A program made the position numbers and the translations under genes. Below the pieces are notes generated by a model. The model did not search any database and was not told where the DNA came from. It saw only the letters and a program-made list of their open reading frames with translations. DNA of 64,000 nt from Actinocatenispora rupis. Its GTDB lineage: Bacteria; Actinomycetota; Actinomycetes; Mycobacteriales; Micromonosporaceae. Of the stretch, positions 16,968 to 26,811 are shown in pieces; position 1 is the stretch's first letter; the number at the start of each line of letters is the position of its first letter. The DNA lies in NCBI RefSeq assembly GCF_016861975.1, contig NZ_BOMB01000025.1, positions 1 to 64,000 on the forward strand. Reading direction: 5' to 3'.

Positions 16968-18365
16968 TCAGCCCTTGATCGAGCGGATGAACGCGTACGC
17001 CCCGCAGATCCACATGGCCAGCGGGATCACCGAGACGATCAGCAGTACCTCGACGATGTCGACGAGCCGGGTCCACACCGGCATGATCCTGGTTTCGGCA
17101 AGGGCGAGTCCGGAGACGAGGCAGACGACGGCGACGACCAGCAGCGCGGGCAGGATCACCAGCAGCCGCAGCGCCGGCCCGACCTCGGTGAACGCGGCGA
17201 CGGCGGTCAGCCCGAGCCCCAGCATCCCCGCGGTCATCAACGGCAGCCGCTGCCAGCCACCGGCGAACGACCGGCACCGGGCCAGGAGTACCAGAGCGAG
17301 GACGCCGAGGAGGACGAGCCGGGGCCAGCCGGTGCCGCCGAACGCGAGGGCCACCTCGGCGCCGAGCCCGACCACGGCGGTGGCGCCGAGCAGGCCGGTG
17401 AGGTGCCGGTCGGCGGCGTCGCTCTGGTGCAGGACGCGGTGCCCGTCGACGGTCTCGGTGTCGGCGCGCAGCTCGTCGGGGCCGGCGGGGATGGTGGGCA
17501 TCGGCAGCCGCCCGAGCCGGAACGCGCACGACGGCAGTACCGGCGTGCACGCCAGCGCGACGGCGCCGACGACGCCGCCCGCCCCGGCCGCGCTGGCGCC
17601 GAACAGCAGGCTGACCAGGCTGCCGACGACGATCGCGACGCCGCAGATGGCGGCGCCGAGGAAGACGTGCGCGTAGTCGGCGACGGCGCTCGCCCCGAGC
17701 ACCGCGTACAGCACGGCGACGGCGCCGGCGAGGAGTACGTGCGGTGCGCGGAGGTCGCCGACGCCGTGGCCGCCGGCGGCGACCAGCAGGCCACCGGTCG
17801 CCCCGTACGTGATGCCGAGGAGGGCGAGGACGAGTCCGGTCTGGCTGTTGGCCAGGGCCCGCGCGGCGACGGTGGCGGCGACCAGCAGCGCGAGCCCGAC
17901 GCCGAGCGCGCCGAGCGCGCCGGGCAGCTGGGGCGGGCCGGCGAGGACCGTCAGGGCGACGCCGAGCAGCAGCGTGCCGACCGCTGAGCCGATGCCGAAC
18001 CGTCGGGTCAGCGACGGTCGCCAGCGCCCGCCGCGGTCCTGCGTCGCGGTGGCGATCGCGTCCACGACGTCGTCGAACACGGCGTCGGGCGCGGACGTGG
18101 CGCGGGGTGTGAAGTAGAGCTGCTCGCCGTCGCGGATGCCGAGCTGGCCGGCGGACCGCGTGCTGTCGATGACCATGCCGCCGAGTCGGGCGAGCACCCA
18201 GCCGCCCTTGGTGGTGCCGTCGTCGGCCAGGTCCTCCCCGGCGTACCGCAGCAGGGTCGGCAGCAGGTCGGCGAGCGGTACGTCCTCGGGGAGGGCCAGG
18301 TCGATGCGCGTCTTCGGGGCGACGACCGTGACCCGGCACAGTCCACTGCCGACGGTGTTGACCAC
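16968..18365 (-). CDS. eccD: Type VII secretion integral membrane protein EccD
   Basis: 465 residues. The first 90 or so (VTVVAPKTRIDLALPEDVPL ... DGEQLYFTPRA) form the YukD/ubiquitin-like domain of EccD; about eleven hydrophobic helices follow from residue 130 on. EccD forms the membrane vestibule of the ESX complex. The start is GTG 18365 with AGGAGG five bases upstream. It reads away from eccC across a 283-bp spacer. The last residues (AYAFIRSIKG) leave no cytoplasmic tail. Confidence 0.93.
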   Translation of the reverse strand: MVNTVGSGLCRVTVVAPKTRIDLALPEDVPLADLLPTLLRYAGEDLADDGTTKGGWVLARLGGMVIDSTRSAGQLGIRDGEQLYFTPRATSAPDAVFDDVVDAIATATQDRGGRWRPSLTRRFGIGSAVGTLLLGVALTVLAGPPQLPGALGALGVGLALLVAATVAARALANSQTGLVLALLGITYGATGGLLVAAGGHGVGDLRAPHVLLAGAVAVLYAVLGASAVADYAHVFLGAAICGVAIVVGSLVSLLFGASAAGAGGVVGAVALACTPVLPSCAFRLGRLPMPTIPAGPDELRADTETVDGHRVLHQSDAADRHLTGLLGATAVVGLGAEVALAFGGTGWPRLVLLGVLALVLLARCRSFAGGWQRLPLMTAGMLGLGLTAVAAFTEVGPALRLLVILPALLVVAVVCLVSGLALAETRIMPVWTRLVDIVEVLLIVSVIPLAMWICGAYAFIRSIKG

Positions 18366-18398
18366 CTCTGCCTCCTCTGAGCCCTCCGGCCGGTTGGC

Positions 18399-18427
18399 GA
18401 ATCAATCCATCATCGCGGCCCGGTCAA
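18399..18427 (-). promoter_or_regulatory. Candidate eccD promoter
   Basis: On the minus strand TTGACC (18427-18422) is followed after 17 bp by TGATTC (18404-18399), about 35 bases before the eccD start. The -35 box is good and the -10 box only moderate. Confidence 0.35.
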
Positions 18428-18514
18428 GGCGTCTTGGTACGGAAGATCCGGTTTCTCGGTGGGTGTCGGCAGTGTGACAGCGAGGTGGCGCGGATTCGAC
18501 AAGATGGGCGACGG

Positions 18515-18535
18515 GCTCGCGAACGATACGCGAGC
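18515..18535. promoter_or_regulatory. Inverted repeat in the eccD-eccC divergent spacer
   Basis: Arms GCTCGCG and CGCGAGC separated by AACGATA lie midway between the divergent eccD and eccC genes. It could be an operator or an RNA hairpin in the eccC leader. No other copy was noticed at the other type VII promoters. Confidence 0.3.
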
Positions 18536-18648
18536 TGTGTCATGTCCCAATTCGGTACGCAGGGGGCCGAAGTGGAACGACCGGTACAGCGGCCACGGCC
18601 GCGCAGGCGACCCGCCACCATCGACAGGGGTACGACCGCGGAGGCGCC

Positions 18649-21600
18649 ATGAGCACCGTGGTGTTCCGCCGCCCGCCCCGGCGTCCCGGGCCCCAGCTGC
18701 CGCGCGGTGAGCTGCTGTTGGAGTCGCCGCCGGAGGTACCGGAGGAGCTGCCCCGCGGTCTCGGCCAGATCCTGATGGTCCTGCCGATGCTCGCCGGCGC
18801 CGGCGCCATGGCCTTCATGTACGCGGGGCGTGGCGGCGGCATGATGACGTACGTCGCGGGTGGCATGTTTGGCGTGTCGATGCTGGGCATGGCGGTGGGC
18901 CAGCTCGGCGGCGGCCGCGGCGACAAGACCGCCGAGCTGAACGCGGAACGCCGCGACTACATGCGTTACCTGGCGCAGATCCGTAAGCGGGTGCGGCGGG
19001 CGTCGGAGGCGCAGCGTGCGGCGCTGACGTGGAAGCACCCGGAGCCGGACGCGCTGTGGTCGATCGCCGCGTCGCGGCGGATGTGGGAGCGTCGGATATC
19101 CGACGACGACTTCGGCGAGATCCGCGTCGCGGTGGGGCCGCAGAAGCTGGCGGTCAAGATCGTCACGCCGGAGACCAAGCCGGTCGAGGACCTCGAACCG
19201 ATGAGCGCGATCGCGTTGCGCCGCTTCGTCCGTACGTTCAACCCGGTGCCGAACCTGCCGACGGCGGTGTCGCTGCGCGCGTTCAGCCGGATCGTGCTGC
19301 GCGGCGACCGGGAGGCGGACCTGGGCGCGGCGCAGTCGTTGCTGTGCCAGGCGGCCACCCTGCACGCGCCCGACGACCTGCGCATCGCGGTGGTCACCCC
19401 GACGGAGAACTTCGCGCTCTGGGACTGGACCAAGTGGCTGCCGCACAACCAGTACCCCCGGCGTACGGACGCGGCGGGTCCGGTGCGGATGGTGTTCGAG
19501 ACGATGGCCGAGCTGGAGGAGCTGCTGGCGGAGGAGATCTCGGCCCGCCCGCGGCACTCGCCCGACGCCAAGCCGCTGACCGACCAACCCCACCTCCTCG
19601 TCGTACTCGACGGCGGCGAGGTCACGGCGGACTGCCAGCTCACCGGCCCCGCCCTGCTCGGTACCACGGTGCTGGACCTGAACGGGACGGTGCCGCGGGA
19701 CGCCGGCCGCTGGCTGCTGTGCCTCGACCTGTGGCCGGACAAGGCGGAGGTGTACCGCGGGGACCGGAGTACGCCGATCGGGCGGCCGGACCACATGAGC
19801 CGCGAGCAGGCCGAGGCGGTCGCCCGGCAGCTCGCGCCGTACCGGATGTCCGCGCAGGCCGGGCCGGAGGACACGCTGGCCACCGCGTACGAGCTGACGG
19901 ACCTGCTGGGGGTGGGCGACGCCGGCGGCTTCGACCCGCACCGGACGTGGCGGCCGAACAAGCCGAACCGCGAGCGGCTGCGCATCCCGCTCGGCCGCGG
20001 CCCGGACGGCGGGCTGGTCGAGCTGGACATCAAGGAGGCGGCGCAGGAGGGCATGGGGCCGCACGGCCTGATCATCGGCGCGACCGGGTCCGGCAAGTCG
20101 GAGCTGCTGCGCACGATCGTGTCCGCGCTGGCCATCGGCCACTCGTCCGAGGAGCTGAACCTCGTCCTCGTCGACTTCAAGGGCGGCGCCACGTTCGCGT
20201 CCCTCGACGTACTGCCGCACACGAGTGCGGTGATCACCAACCTGGAAGACGAGATCGAGCTGGTCGACCGGATGAAGGACGCGCTGGCCGGCGAGATGGT
20301 GCGCCGCCAGGAGCTGCTCCGCGCCGCCGGCAACTACGTCTCCCAGTACGAGTACGAGAAGGCGCGGCGGGCCGGTGAACCGCTGGAACCGTTGCCCGCA
20401 CTGCTGATCATCTGCGACGAGTTCTCCGAACTGCTGGCCGCGAAGCCGGACTTCATCGAGCTGTTCGTGATGATCGGCCGGCTCGGCCGGTCGCTCGCGG
20501 TGCACCTTCTCCTTGCCTCCCAACGGTTGGAGGAGGGCAAGCTGCGCGGACTGGACACGCACCTGTCCTACCGGATCGGGTTGCGGACGTTCTCGGCGGT
20601 CGAGTCGCGGATCGTGCTCGGCGTCCCCGACGCGTACGAGCTGCCCAACGCGCCGGGCCACGGTTACCTCAAGGTCGACACGTCGACGATGCTGCGCTTC
20701 CGCGGCGCGTACGTGTCGGGTCCGTACAAGCAGGGTGCGGCGAAGGAGCGGGAGCAGGCGCTGGTGTCCGGCAAGGTCGTGCGGTTCACGGTGGACCACA
20801 CGCCGGTGCCGGACCTGCCCGAGGAGCACGAGCCGGAGCCGCAGCACGACGAGCAGGGCGGCAAGCAGACCTCCGTACTGGAGGTCATCGCGGACCGGTT
20901 GACCGGCCAGGGCAAGCCGGCGCACCAGGTGTGGCTGCCGCCGCTGTCCGCGCCGCCGCCGCTGTCGGAGCTGCTGCCGGAGCTGATGGTCGACCCGGAG
21001 CGCGGCCTGTGCCCCGCCGGGTCGGACCGGCTCGGCACGCTGACCACCCCGGTCGGCGTCGTCGACAAGCCGTACGAGCAGAAGCGCGACCTGTTCACCG
21101 CGGAGCTGGGCGGCGCCGGCGGCAACGTGATCATCGTGGGCGGCCCGCAGACCGGCAAGAGCACCATGCTGCGGTCGCTGATCTGTTCGCTCGCGCTGAC
21201 CCACACCCCGCGCGAGGCGCAGTTCTTCTGCCTGGACTTCGGCGGCGGCACCCTCACCACCCTCAAGGACCTGCCGCACGTGTCCGGCGTCGCCACCCGC
21301 CGCGAGGCCGAGGCCGTCCGCCGTACGGTCGCCGAGGTGATCGGGGTGCTGGACGCGCGCGAGGCGCGGTTCACCGAGCTGGGCATCGACTCGATCGCCA
21401 CGTACCGGCGGCGGCGCGCGGCGGGCGAGTTCGCCGACGATCCGTTCGGGGACGTGTTCTTGGTCGTGGACGGCTGGGGCACCGTCCGCGAGGACTACGA
21501 CGAGTACGAGCAGAAGCTGGCCAGCCTGGCGCAGCGCGGCCTCGGCTTCGGCGTACACCTGGTGATCACGGCAGCCCGCTGGGCCGAGGTACGGATCAAC

Positions 21601-22608
21601 ATGCGCGACCTGCTCGGTACCCGGTTCGAGCTGAAGCTGGGTGACCCGGCCGAGTCCGAGATCGACCGGCGCTCCGCCGCCAACGTGCCAGCTCGTACGC
21701 CGGGGCGCGGCCTGTCGCCGCAGAAGCTGCACTTCCTGTCCGCGGTACCGCGGATCGACGGGCACGCCACCGACGAGAACCTGTCCGACGGCGTCGCCGA
21801 CCTGGTACGACGGATCCGCGACGGCTGGTCGAAGGACCCCGCGCCGAAGGTACGGCTGCTGCCGCGGATGTTCACGGCGGAGCGGTTCGTCGAGGAGGCG
21901 CCGCAGAGCCGGTCCGGCCTGGTCACGATCGGCCTGGACGAGAGCCAGCTCGCGCCGGTCGCGCTGGACTTCGCGACCGAGCCGCACTTCTTCGCCCTCG
22001 GCGACTCGGAGAGCGGCAAGTCCACGCTGCTGCGGGTCATCGCGAAGCAGCTGGTCGCGAAGTACACACCGGAGCAGGCGCGGATCATCATCGCCGACTA
22101 CCGGCGTTCGCTGCTGGGCGCGATCGGCGGCGACCACCTCCTCGGGTACGCGGCGTCCGGGCAGGCGTTGCAGGAGATGATGGGCTCGGTCGTCGGCTCG
22201 ATGAAACGGCGGCTGCCCGGCCCGGACGTCACGCCCGAGCAGCTCCGGGACCGCAGCTGGTGGAGCGGCCCCGACCTGTACGTACTGGTCGACGACTACG
22301 ACCTGGTCGCCAGCCCGTCCGGCAACCCGATCGCGCCGCTCGCCGAGTTCCTGCCGCAGGCCCGCGACATCGGCCTGCACCTGATCCTCACCCGCCGGTG
22401 CGGCGGCGCCGCCCGCGCCATGTACGAGCAGGTCGTCCAGCGGCTCAAGGAGCTGGACAGTCCGGCGCTGCTGATGTCCGGAAACCGGGAGGAGGGCGCG
22501 CTGTTCGGCAGCCTCAAGCCCAGCCCGCAGCCGCCGGGGCGCGGCACCCTGGTCCGCCGCAGGGAGGGCAACGAGCTGATCCAGCTCGCGTACCTGCCGC
22601 CGTCGTGA
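18649..22608 (+). CDS. eccC: Type VII secretion ATPase EccC (single-chain, three FtsK/SpoIIIE domains)
   Basis: 1319 residues, so EccCa and EccCb are fused as in ESX-3 and most non-mycobacterial systems. Two membrane helices lie near residues 35-85. Three ATPase domains carry intact Walker A motifs: GATGSGKS (K483), GGPQTGKS (K837) and GDSESGKS (K1124). Walker B is complete only in the first ([10 protein letters not shown]); the second and third read VVDGWG and LVDDYD, the usual EccC pattern in which only the first domain is strongly catalytic. It recognises C-terminal signals of WXG100 substrates through the last domain. The WXG100 pair follows 220 bases downstream. Confidence 0.97.
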   Translation: MSTVVFRRPPRRPGPQLPRGELLLESPPEVPEELPRGLGQILMVLPMLAGAGAMAFMYAGRGGGMMTYVAGGMFGVSMLGMAVGQLGGGRGDKTAELNAERRDYMRYLAQIRKRVRRASEAQRAALTWKHPEPDALWSIAASRRMWERRISDDDFGEIRVAVGPQKLAVKIVTPETKPVEDLEPMSAIALRRFVRTFNPVPNLPTAVSLRAFSRIVLRGDREADLGAAQSLLCQAATLHAPDDLRIAVVTPTENFALWDWTKWLPHNQYPRRTDAAGPVRMVFETMAELEELLAEEISARPRHSPDAKPLTDQPHLLVVLDGGEVTADCQLTGPALLGTTVLDLNGTVPRDAGRWLLCLDLWPDKAEVYRGDRSTPIGRPDHMSREQAEAVARQLAPYRMSAQAGPEDTLATAYELTDLLGVGDAGGFDPHRTWRPNKPNRERLRIPLGRGPDGGLVELDIKEAAQEGMGPHGLIIGATGSGKSELLRTIVSALAIGHSSEELNLVLVDFKGGATFASLDVLPHTSAVITNLEDEIELVDRMKDALAGEMVRRQELLRAAGNYVSQYEYEKARRAGEPLEPLPALLIICDEFSELLAAKPDFIELFVMIGRLGRSLAVHLLLASQRLEEGKLRGLDTHLSYRIGLRTFSAVESRIVLGVPDAYELPNAPGHGYLKVDTSTMLRFRGAYVSGPYKQGAAKEREQALVSGKVVRFTVDHTPVPDLPEEHEPEPQHDEQGGKQTSVLEVIADRLTGQGKPAHQVWLPPLSAPPPLSELLPELMVDPERGLCPAGSDRLGTLTTPVGVVDKPYEQKRDLFTAELGGAGGNVIIVGGPQTGKSTMLRSLICSLALTHTPREAQFFCLDFGGGTLTTLKDLPHVSGVATRREAEAVRRTVAEVIGVLDAREARFTELGIDSIATYRRRRAAGEFADDPFGDVFLVVDGWGTVREDYDEYEQKLASLAQRGLGFGVHLVITAARWAEVRINMRDLLGTRFELKLGDPAESEIDRRSAANVPARTPGRGLSPQKLHFLSAVPRIDGHATDENLSDGVADLVRRIRDGWSKDPAPKVRLLPRMFTAERFVEEAPQSRSGLVTIGLDESQLAPVALDFATEPHFFALGDSESGKSTLLRVIAKQLVAKYTPEQARIIIADYRRSLLGAIGGDHLLGYAASGQALQEMMGSVVGSMKRRLPGPDVTPEQLRDRSWWSGPDLYVLVDDYDLVASPSGNPIAPLAEFLPQARDIGLHLILTRRCGGAARAMYEQVVQRLKELDSPALLMSGNREEGALFGSLKPSPQPPGRGTLVRRREGNELIQLAYLPPS

Positions 22609-22828
22609 CGCTGCGTCGGCCGGCGCCGGGTGGGGCGACCCGTCCCGCTCGTCAGAAATCCGTATCGGTCGGGCATCTGTCACGGCCCGAGCAGGTTCGG
22701 CCCTCGCGGAGCGTTGCGGGGTTCCGATACCGTTCTTTCCACGTTGGGTATGGCCGTCGGTACACCGGGCATTCGTTCCGGTGCGTCGGCCGGGACACGG
22801 GGTCCTCCAATGCTTTGGGAGGTGGATC

Positions 22829-23146
22829 ATGGGCAACGGGCCCATGCAGGTTGACCACGCGACACTGCACACCGCTGCCAATGACGTCCGGTCGACCCGG
22901 GACGAGATCCAGGGCGACCTGAACAAGCTGGAATCGCTTGTGCAGCAGGACCTTGAGAGTGCCTGGAAGGGCACCGCCGCGGGGTCGTTCCAGACTCTGA
23001 TGCAGCGCTGGCACGAGGACAGCAAGACGCTGATGCAGGCGATGGCCGACATCGCCGACCTGCTCGACAAGTCGGGTACCCAGCACCAGCAGAACGACGA
23101 GAACCAGCAGCAGATGCTGGACAAGATCCATCAGGCGCTGGGCTGA
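22829..23146 (+). CDS. WXG100-family protein (EsxA/EsxB-like), first of pair
   Basis: ATG 22829 follows GGGAGG; 105 residues, two helices with the W-x-G turn at W46-K47-G48 (ESAWKGTAAGSF). The C-terminal tail ends DENQQQMLDKIHQALG, a helical tail of the kind bound by EccC. It forms a bicistron with the next WXG100 gene 20 bases downstream and is presumably secreted with it as a heterodimer. The open frame begins earlier at 22781, but the WXG100 fold starts at MQVDHATL. Confidence 0.93.
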   Translation: MGNGPMQVDHATLHTAANDVRSTRDEIQGDLNKLESLVQQDLESAWKGTAAGSFQTLMQRWHEDSKTLMQAMADIADLLDKSGTQHQQNDENQQQMLDKIHQALG

Positions 23147-23166
23147 CGGGGACGGGGAGTTCGAGC

Positions 23167-23448
23167 ATGTCGATGATCAAGGTTGACCCGCACGTACTGC
23201 AGGAAGCCCACGCGCAGATGAAGTCGATCGCGCAGGGCATGGACAGCAAGCTGGACACGCTGCGTTCCGGCCTGCAGCGGATGGAGTGGGAGGGCAGCGA
23301 CCGCACCGCGTACCAGGAGCACCAGGCCAAGTGGGACAAGGCCGTGACCGACCTCAACGCGGTGCTGAACCAGATCGGCGCCGCGGTCGGCATCGCCAGC
23401 GACAACTACGTCAACACCGAGATGAGCAACAGCAAGCTCTGGGGCTGA
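23167..23448 (+). CDS. WXG100-family protein (EsxA/EsxB-like), second of pair
   Basis: 93 residues with the turn W41-E42-G43 (MEWEGSDRTAYQ) between two helices and a short tail NSKLWG. ATG 23167 is preceded by GGGGACGGGGAG. As the second member of the pair it lacks the longer C-terminal tail of its partner, the usual division in EsxA/EsxB couples. The hairpin after it probably ends or attenuates the transcript. Confidence 0.93.
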   Translation: MSMIKVDPHVLQEAHAQMKSIAQGMDSKLDTLRSGLQRMEWEGSDRTAYQEHQAKWDKAVTDLNAVLNQIGAAVGIASDNYVNTEMSNSKLWG

Positions 23449-23474
23449 CGGCTTCGGGGTGCAGACCACCCATC

Positions 23475-23503
23475 GTGGCCCTGGCCCCTCGGGTCAGGGC
23501 CAC
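23475..23503 (+). terminator. Hairpin after the WXG100 pair
   Basis: A perfect 9-bp stem (GTGGCCCTG / CAGGGCCAC) with an 11-base loop lies 26 bases after the second WXG100 stop and 122 bases before the next gene. Without a T-tract it may reduce rather than stop read-through, so the WXG100 pair could be expressed more than the genes behind it. Confidence 0.6.
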
Positions 23504-23625
23504 AGCCATGTCGGCACCGCGCCGGATCGCTGGTGCCAGCGCAGATCGCCAGGAGACACCGCAGGATTCCCACGGGGGACGAGGTGTGGGGCGCGCACCG
23601 TTCCGCACCGCCGATTGGAGTACTG

Positions 23626-24069
23626 ATGGGACACGACTGGAGTGTCGATCTCGGTAGTACGAAGAAGATCGAGGTCGACACCGAGCATCTGGAGAACATC
23701 ACCAAGTACCTGAAGGTCTTGTCGGACTCGATCAACGACGACCTGCTGCCGTACCTGGACGAGGTCAACCGTGACGTGGCCTTCGGGTACGGCGGGGTCA
23801 AGATGATCCAGGGCGACGGCGGCGGGCAGGCCTCCGCGTTCGGTTCGCCCAACATCGCGACGATCGCCGACCTGGGGAAGAAGGTGGGCGACGCGTACAC
23901 GGCGGTGAAGGAGAGCCTGACGGCGATCGCCGGCGACTTCGACGCCTCCGGCTCGGCGATCTCGTCGATCGCCGAGAAGTACAAGAGCTCGGACGACCGG
24001 AACAACGCGTCGATGAAGGACTTCGACACGGCGTTCAGCGCGGCGAAGTCCAGCGGGACGAACGGGTAG
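23626..24069 (+). CDS. Small helical partner protein of the tagged substrate (module 2)
   Basis: ATG 23626 (MGHDWSVDLGSTKKIEVDTEHL) after TTGGAG; 147 residues, mostly predicted helix, with a Gly-rich loop in the middle (FGYGGVKMIQGDGGGQASAFG). No signal peptide. The tail DRNNASMKDFDTAFSAAKSSG parallels the tail of the 120-residue protein at 11385-11747, and both precede a tagged large protein. A role as the small half of an exported pair is inferred from this arrangement. The frame runs back to 23533, but that part lies in the leader hairpin region and lacks coding character. Confidence 0.78.
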   Translation: MGHDWSVDLGSTKKIEVDTEHLENITKYLKVLSDSINDDLLPYLDEVNRDVAFGYGGVKMIQGDGGGQASAFGSPNIATIADLGKKVGDAYTAVKESLTAIAGDFDASGSAISSIAEKYKSSDDRNNASMKDFDTAFSAAKSSGTNG

Positions 24070-24079
24070 GGGGCGGGTC

Positions 24080-25135
24080 GTGCCGAGTTGGGAAGAGATC
24101 GTCACCGACATCGTCATCTGCAGCAACTACTACGGCATCGACGACGCCGCGACCGGCTGGAGCGCCATCTTCCGCCACATGGGTACGCTGCGCGACGACG
24201 TCGACCGGCTCGCCAAGGAGAGCAAGCCGTGGAAGGGCCAGGCGGCCGACGACTTCCGCAAGCACCTGAAGAAGTGCTCCGACGCGCTGGAGGACCTCGA
24301 CACCAACCACCGCAAGATCGTCCATGCGCTGGAGGGTGCGAGCGAACACCTGAGTACGGCGGTGAACAAGATTCCGATCCCGGCCTGGATGATCCACAAG
24401 GTCGAGGACGCGCAGGCGGCGTACGCGAAGGGCATGTCGGTGCCCGGCTTCTCGCCCGGCTCCTTCGCGCAGGAGGCGCTGGCGATCGACGGCGACCTCG
24501 TGTCGGGGATCCCCGGCGTCAAGGATCTGGCCGGCTGGGTGGGCGGCAAGGAGGACACGGCGCAGGCCGCGTACAACCAGCTGATCAGCGACTACAACGG
24601 GGACATCCAGGCGGTGCCCGCGGGGACGAAGTCCAACCCCGGCGCGGTCGACAAGGACGACGACTACGGCGACACGCCGACGGGTGGCGGCGGTGGCGGA
24701 CACGTACCGCCGACCGGAACGGGGACGCCGCCGCACACCAGGACGCCGACCAGCCCGACGCCGAAACCGCCGCACACCACCGATCCGAGTACGCCGTGGA
24801 AGGACCCGTCGGCGGACTATCCCGGCGGCGACCCGAGCGGTGGCGGCGCCGGATCGGGCCTGGCGGGCGCGGGCGGTGGACCGCTCGGTGCGGGTACCGG
24901 TGGTGGCGGGCTGGGCGGTGGCACCCGGGGTGTACCGCCGCTGGGGCCGACGGCGGATCCGGCCGCCGATGCGGCACGTGCCGGCGCCGGCGGTGCCGCC
25001 GGAATGATGGGCCGCGGTATGGGCCGGGGTGGCCACGGCGAGGGCGAGGGTGACGAGCACGAGACCTGGCTGACCGAGGACGAGGATCCCTGGGGCGCCG
25101 ACGGCGACGCCAACCCGTCGGTACTCGGTTCCTGA
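24080..25135 (+). CDS. Large WXG-like type VII substrate with conserved C-terminal tag (module 2)
   Basis: GTG 24080, ten bases after its partner gene; 351 residues. The N-terminal 150 residues are helical with a true W-x-G turn (KPWKGQAADDFRKHL), followed by a second helical segment, then Gly/Pro/Thr-rich low complexity and the tail TWLTEDEDPWGADGDANP plus SVLGS. The tag matches that of the protein at 10288-11385 (TWLTEDE-x2-WG-x-D-x6-VLG). It lies 61 bases ahead of a mycosin, so module 2 has the order partner, substrate, protease on one strand. Likely an exported substrate; no enzyme domain seen. Confidence 0.83.
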   Translation: MPSWEEIVTDIVICSNYYGIDDAATGWSAIFRHMGTLRDDVDRLAKESKPWKGQAADDFRKHLKKCSDALEDLDTNHRKIVHALEGASEHLSTAVNKIPIPAWMIHKVEDAQAAYAKGMSVPGFSPGSFAQEALAIDGDLVSGIPGVKDLAGWVGGKEDTAQAAYNQLISDYNGDIQAVPAGTKSNPGAVDKDDDYGDTPTGGGGGGHVPPTGTGTPPHTRTPTSPTPKPPHTTDPSTPWKDPSADYPGGDPSGGGAGSGLAGAGGGPLGAGTGGGGLGGGTRGVPPLGPTADPAADAARAGAGGAAGMMGRGMGRGGHGEGEGDEHETWLTEDEDPWGADGDANPSVLGS

Positions 25136-25196
25136 TCGCGCACTTCGTCGTCGTCCGGGCGGGGGCACGCTCGGGCGACAGGAGGAGATGGCTTCC

Positions 25197-26528
25197 GTGC
25201 GACGTTTCCGGACCCGCCCCGCGGGCCGCACCCACTCCCGCCGCCGGCCGGTACTCGTGCTGGCGGCCACCGCGACGGCCGCCGTGCTGGGCGTCCTCGC
25301 CGTGCCGGGGCCCGCCCTCGCCATCGACGTACGGGCGGGGCAGTGGCAGCTCGACGCGCTGCACATCGACCGGGCGCAGCAGCTGAGCCGGGGTTCCGGG
25401 GTCACCGTCGCGGTCGTCGACAGCGGCGTCGACGCGTCGCATCCCGACCTGTCCGGGCAGATCCTTTCCGGTACGGCGATCGGCGGCGGCAAGGGCGGCG
25501 CGAACGACGGCCGTACCGACGCCGCCGGGCACGGTACCCACATGGCCGGTGACATCGCCGCGAAGGGCGGCGGCCGGGAGCACGCGCTGGGCATCGCGCC
25601 GGGCGCGAAGATCCTTCCGGTCCGGGTGTTTTCCACCGGGACCGCCGAGCCGAGCGACATCGCCGCCGGGATCCGTTGGGCGGTCGACCACCACGCGAGG
25701 ATCGTCAACGTCTCGCTGAGCGCCAACGGCACGGCGCCGTCCGGCCTCGTCGACGCCATCGGGTACGCGATGCGCAAGGGCGCGGTCGTCGTGGCCGGTG
25801 CGGGAAACCTGAGCAACGGCCAGGACGGCGTGGGCTATCCGGCGAACGTACCGGGTGTGGTCGCGGTGTCCGGCACGACACGGGGCGGGGCGTTCTGGTC
25901 CGGGTCGGTCGGCGGTCCGCCCGTCGCGCTGGCCGCACCCGCCGACGGTGTGGTGTCGACCGGGTCGAAGGCGGCCGGCAACCGCACCGGGTACACGAGG
26001 GACGAGGGCACCAGCGACGCGGCCGCGTTCGTGTCGGGTGCGGCCGCCCTGGTGTGGTCGAAGTACCCGAGCCTCAGCGCGCCGGACGTGATCGAGCGGC
26101 TGATCAGGACCGCCGACGACGCCGGCCCGAGCGGCCGCGACACGCAGTACGGGTTCGGGCGGCTCGACGTCGTGAAAGCCTTGACCGCCAAGGGAATCCC
26201 ACACGTCGGCCGCAACCCGCTGCTGGCCGGCGGCACGGGTTCCGGCGCGGCCACCCCGGACGGCGGCAGGACCCTGGTACTCAAGGACCGCACCGGCACG
26301 TACCTCACGTACGGCGGGATCTTCTGCGGGGTCGGCGTACTCGTCGTGGTCCTCGTGGTGGTGATGGTGGTCGTCTCCGGCCGCCGCCGGCGCCGGCGCG
26401 CGCAACCGCCGGCCGGTCCACCACCGGGCGCCTTCCCTGACCCCGGCCGACCCGTCCCGCCGTACGCGCCGCCGCCCGGATACCCGGGCGCGCCACCGCC
26501 GCAACATCCCCCGAACCCGCCGCACTGA
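25197..26528 (+). CDS. mycP: Type VII secretion-associated mycosin, short form (module 2)
   Basis: I choose GTG 25197 because the GGAGG at 25181 is spaced correctly for it, while ATG 25188 lies only two bases from it; the protein then starts VRRFRTRP, like the paralogue at 8915. 443 residues: signal peptide ending PGPALAIDV, triad D75 (VAVVDSGVD), H112 (GHGTHMAG), S273 (GTSDAAAFVSG), oxyanion Asn in GAGN, one membrane helix near the end (with the only cysteine) and a Pro-rich tail. It belongs with the substrate pair directly upstream. Confidence 0.93.
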   Translation: MRRFRTRPAGRTHSRRRPVLVLAATATAAVLGVLAVPGPALAIDVRAGQWQLDALHIDRAQQLSRGSGVTVAVVDSGVDASHPDLSGQILSGTAIGGGKGGANDGRTDAAGHGTHMAGDIAAKGGGREHALGIAPGAKILPVRVFSTGTAEPSDIAAGIRWAVDHHARIVNVSLSANGTAPSGLVDAIGYAMRKGAVVVAGAGNLSNGQDGVGYPANVPGVVAVSGTTRGGAFWSGSVGGPPVALAAPADGVVSTGSKAAGNRTGYTRDEGTSDAAAFVSGAAALVWSKYPSLSAPDVIERLIRTADDAGPSGRDTQYGFGRLDVVKALTAKGIPHVGRNPLLAGGTGSGAATPDGGRTLVLKDRTGTYLTYGGIFCGVGVLVVVLVVVMVVVSGRRRRRRAQPPAGPPPGAFPDPGRPVPPYAPPPGYPGAPPPQHPPNPPH

Positions 26529-26724
26529 CCCGCGGCCCTTGGCGGGTCTCACGCCGACGACGTCGAGGACGCGCAGGGCACGGATGCGTGACCCCGCGCC
26601 CTCGTCGGCACGGACCCCTCCGGTACGCCCGGCTGATCGGAACGGTGCCGTCCCGATGGTGCTGGTGTCCGCGCTGGCGCGGCCGATCCGTACGCGGACG
26701 CTGACCGTCCACTGTGGACCCGTT

Positions 26725-26757
26725 ACGGGCCGCTCGGCGTCACGCCGGGCGGCCCGT
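26725..26757. terminator. Hairpin between two convergent mycosin genes
   Basis: A stem of 9 bp (ACGGGCCGC / GCGGCCCGT), a G-T pair and 5 more bp (CGGCG / CGCCG) around a TCA loop lies in the 283-bp spacer between the convergent proteases. A GTCCACTGTGGAC palindrome lies just before it at 26707-26719. Confidence 0.75.
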
Positions 26758-26811
26758 GGTCACGCGTACGCCAGATCCGTTGGGGTACAAGGGAATCGGC
26801 ATCTGCGGCGG

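Noticed and set aside
18424-23124. Very long open frame antisense to eccC
   Set aside because: It mirrors the eccC codons in GC-rich DNA, is full of Arg/Gln/His-type shadow sequence and has no domain.
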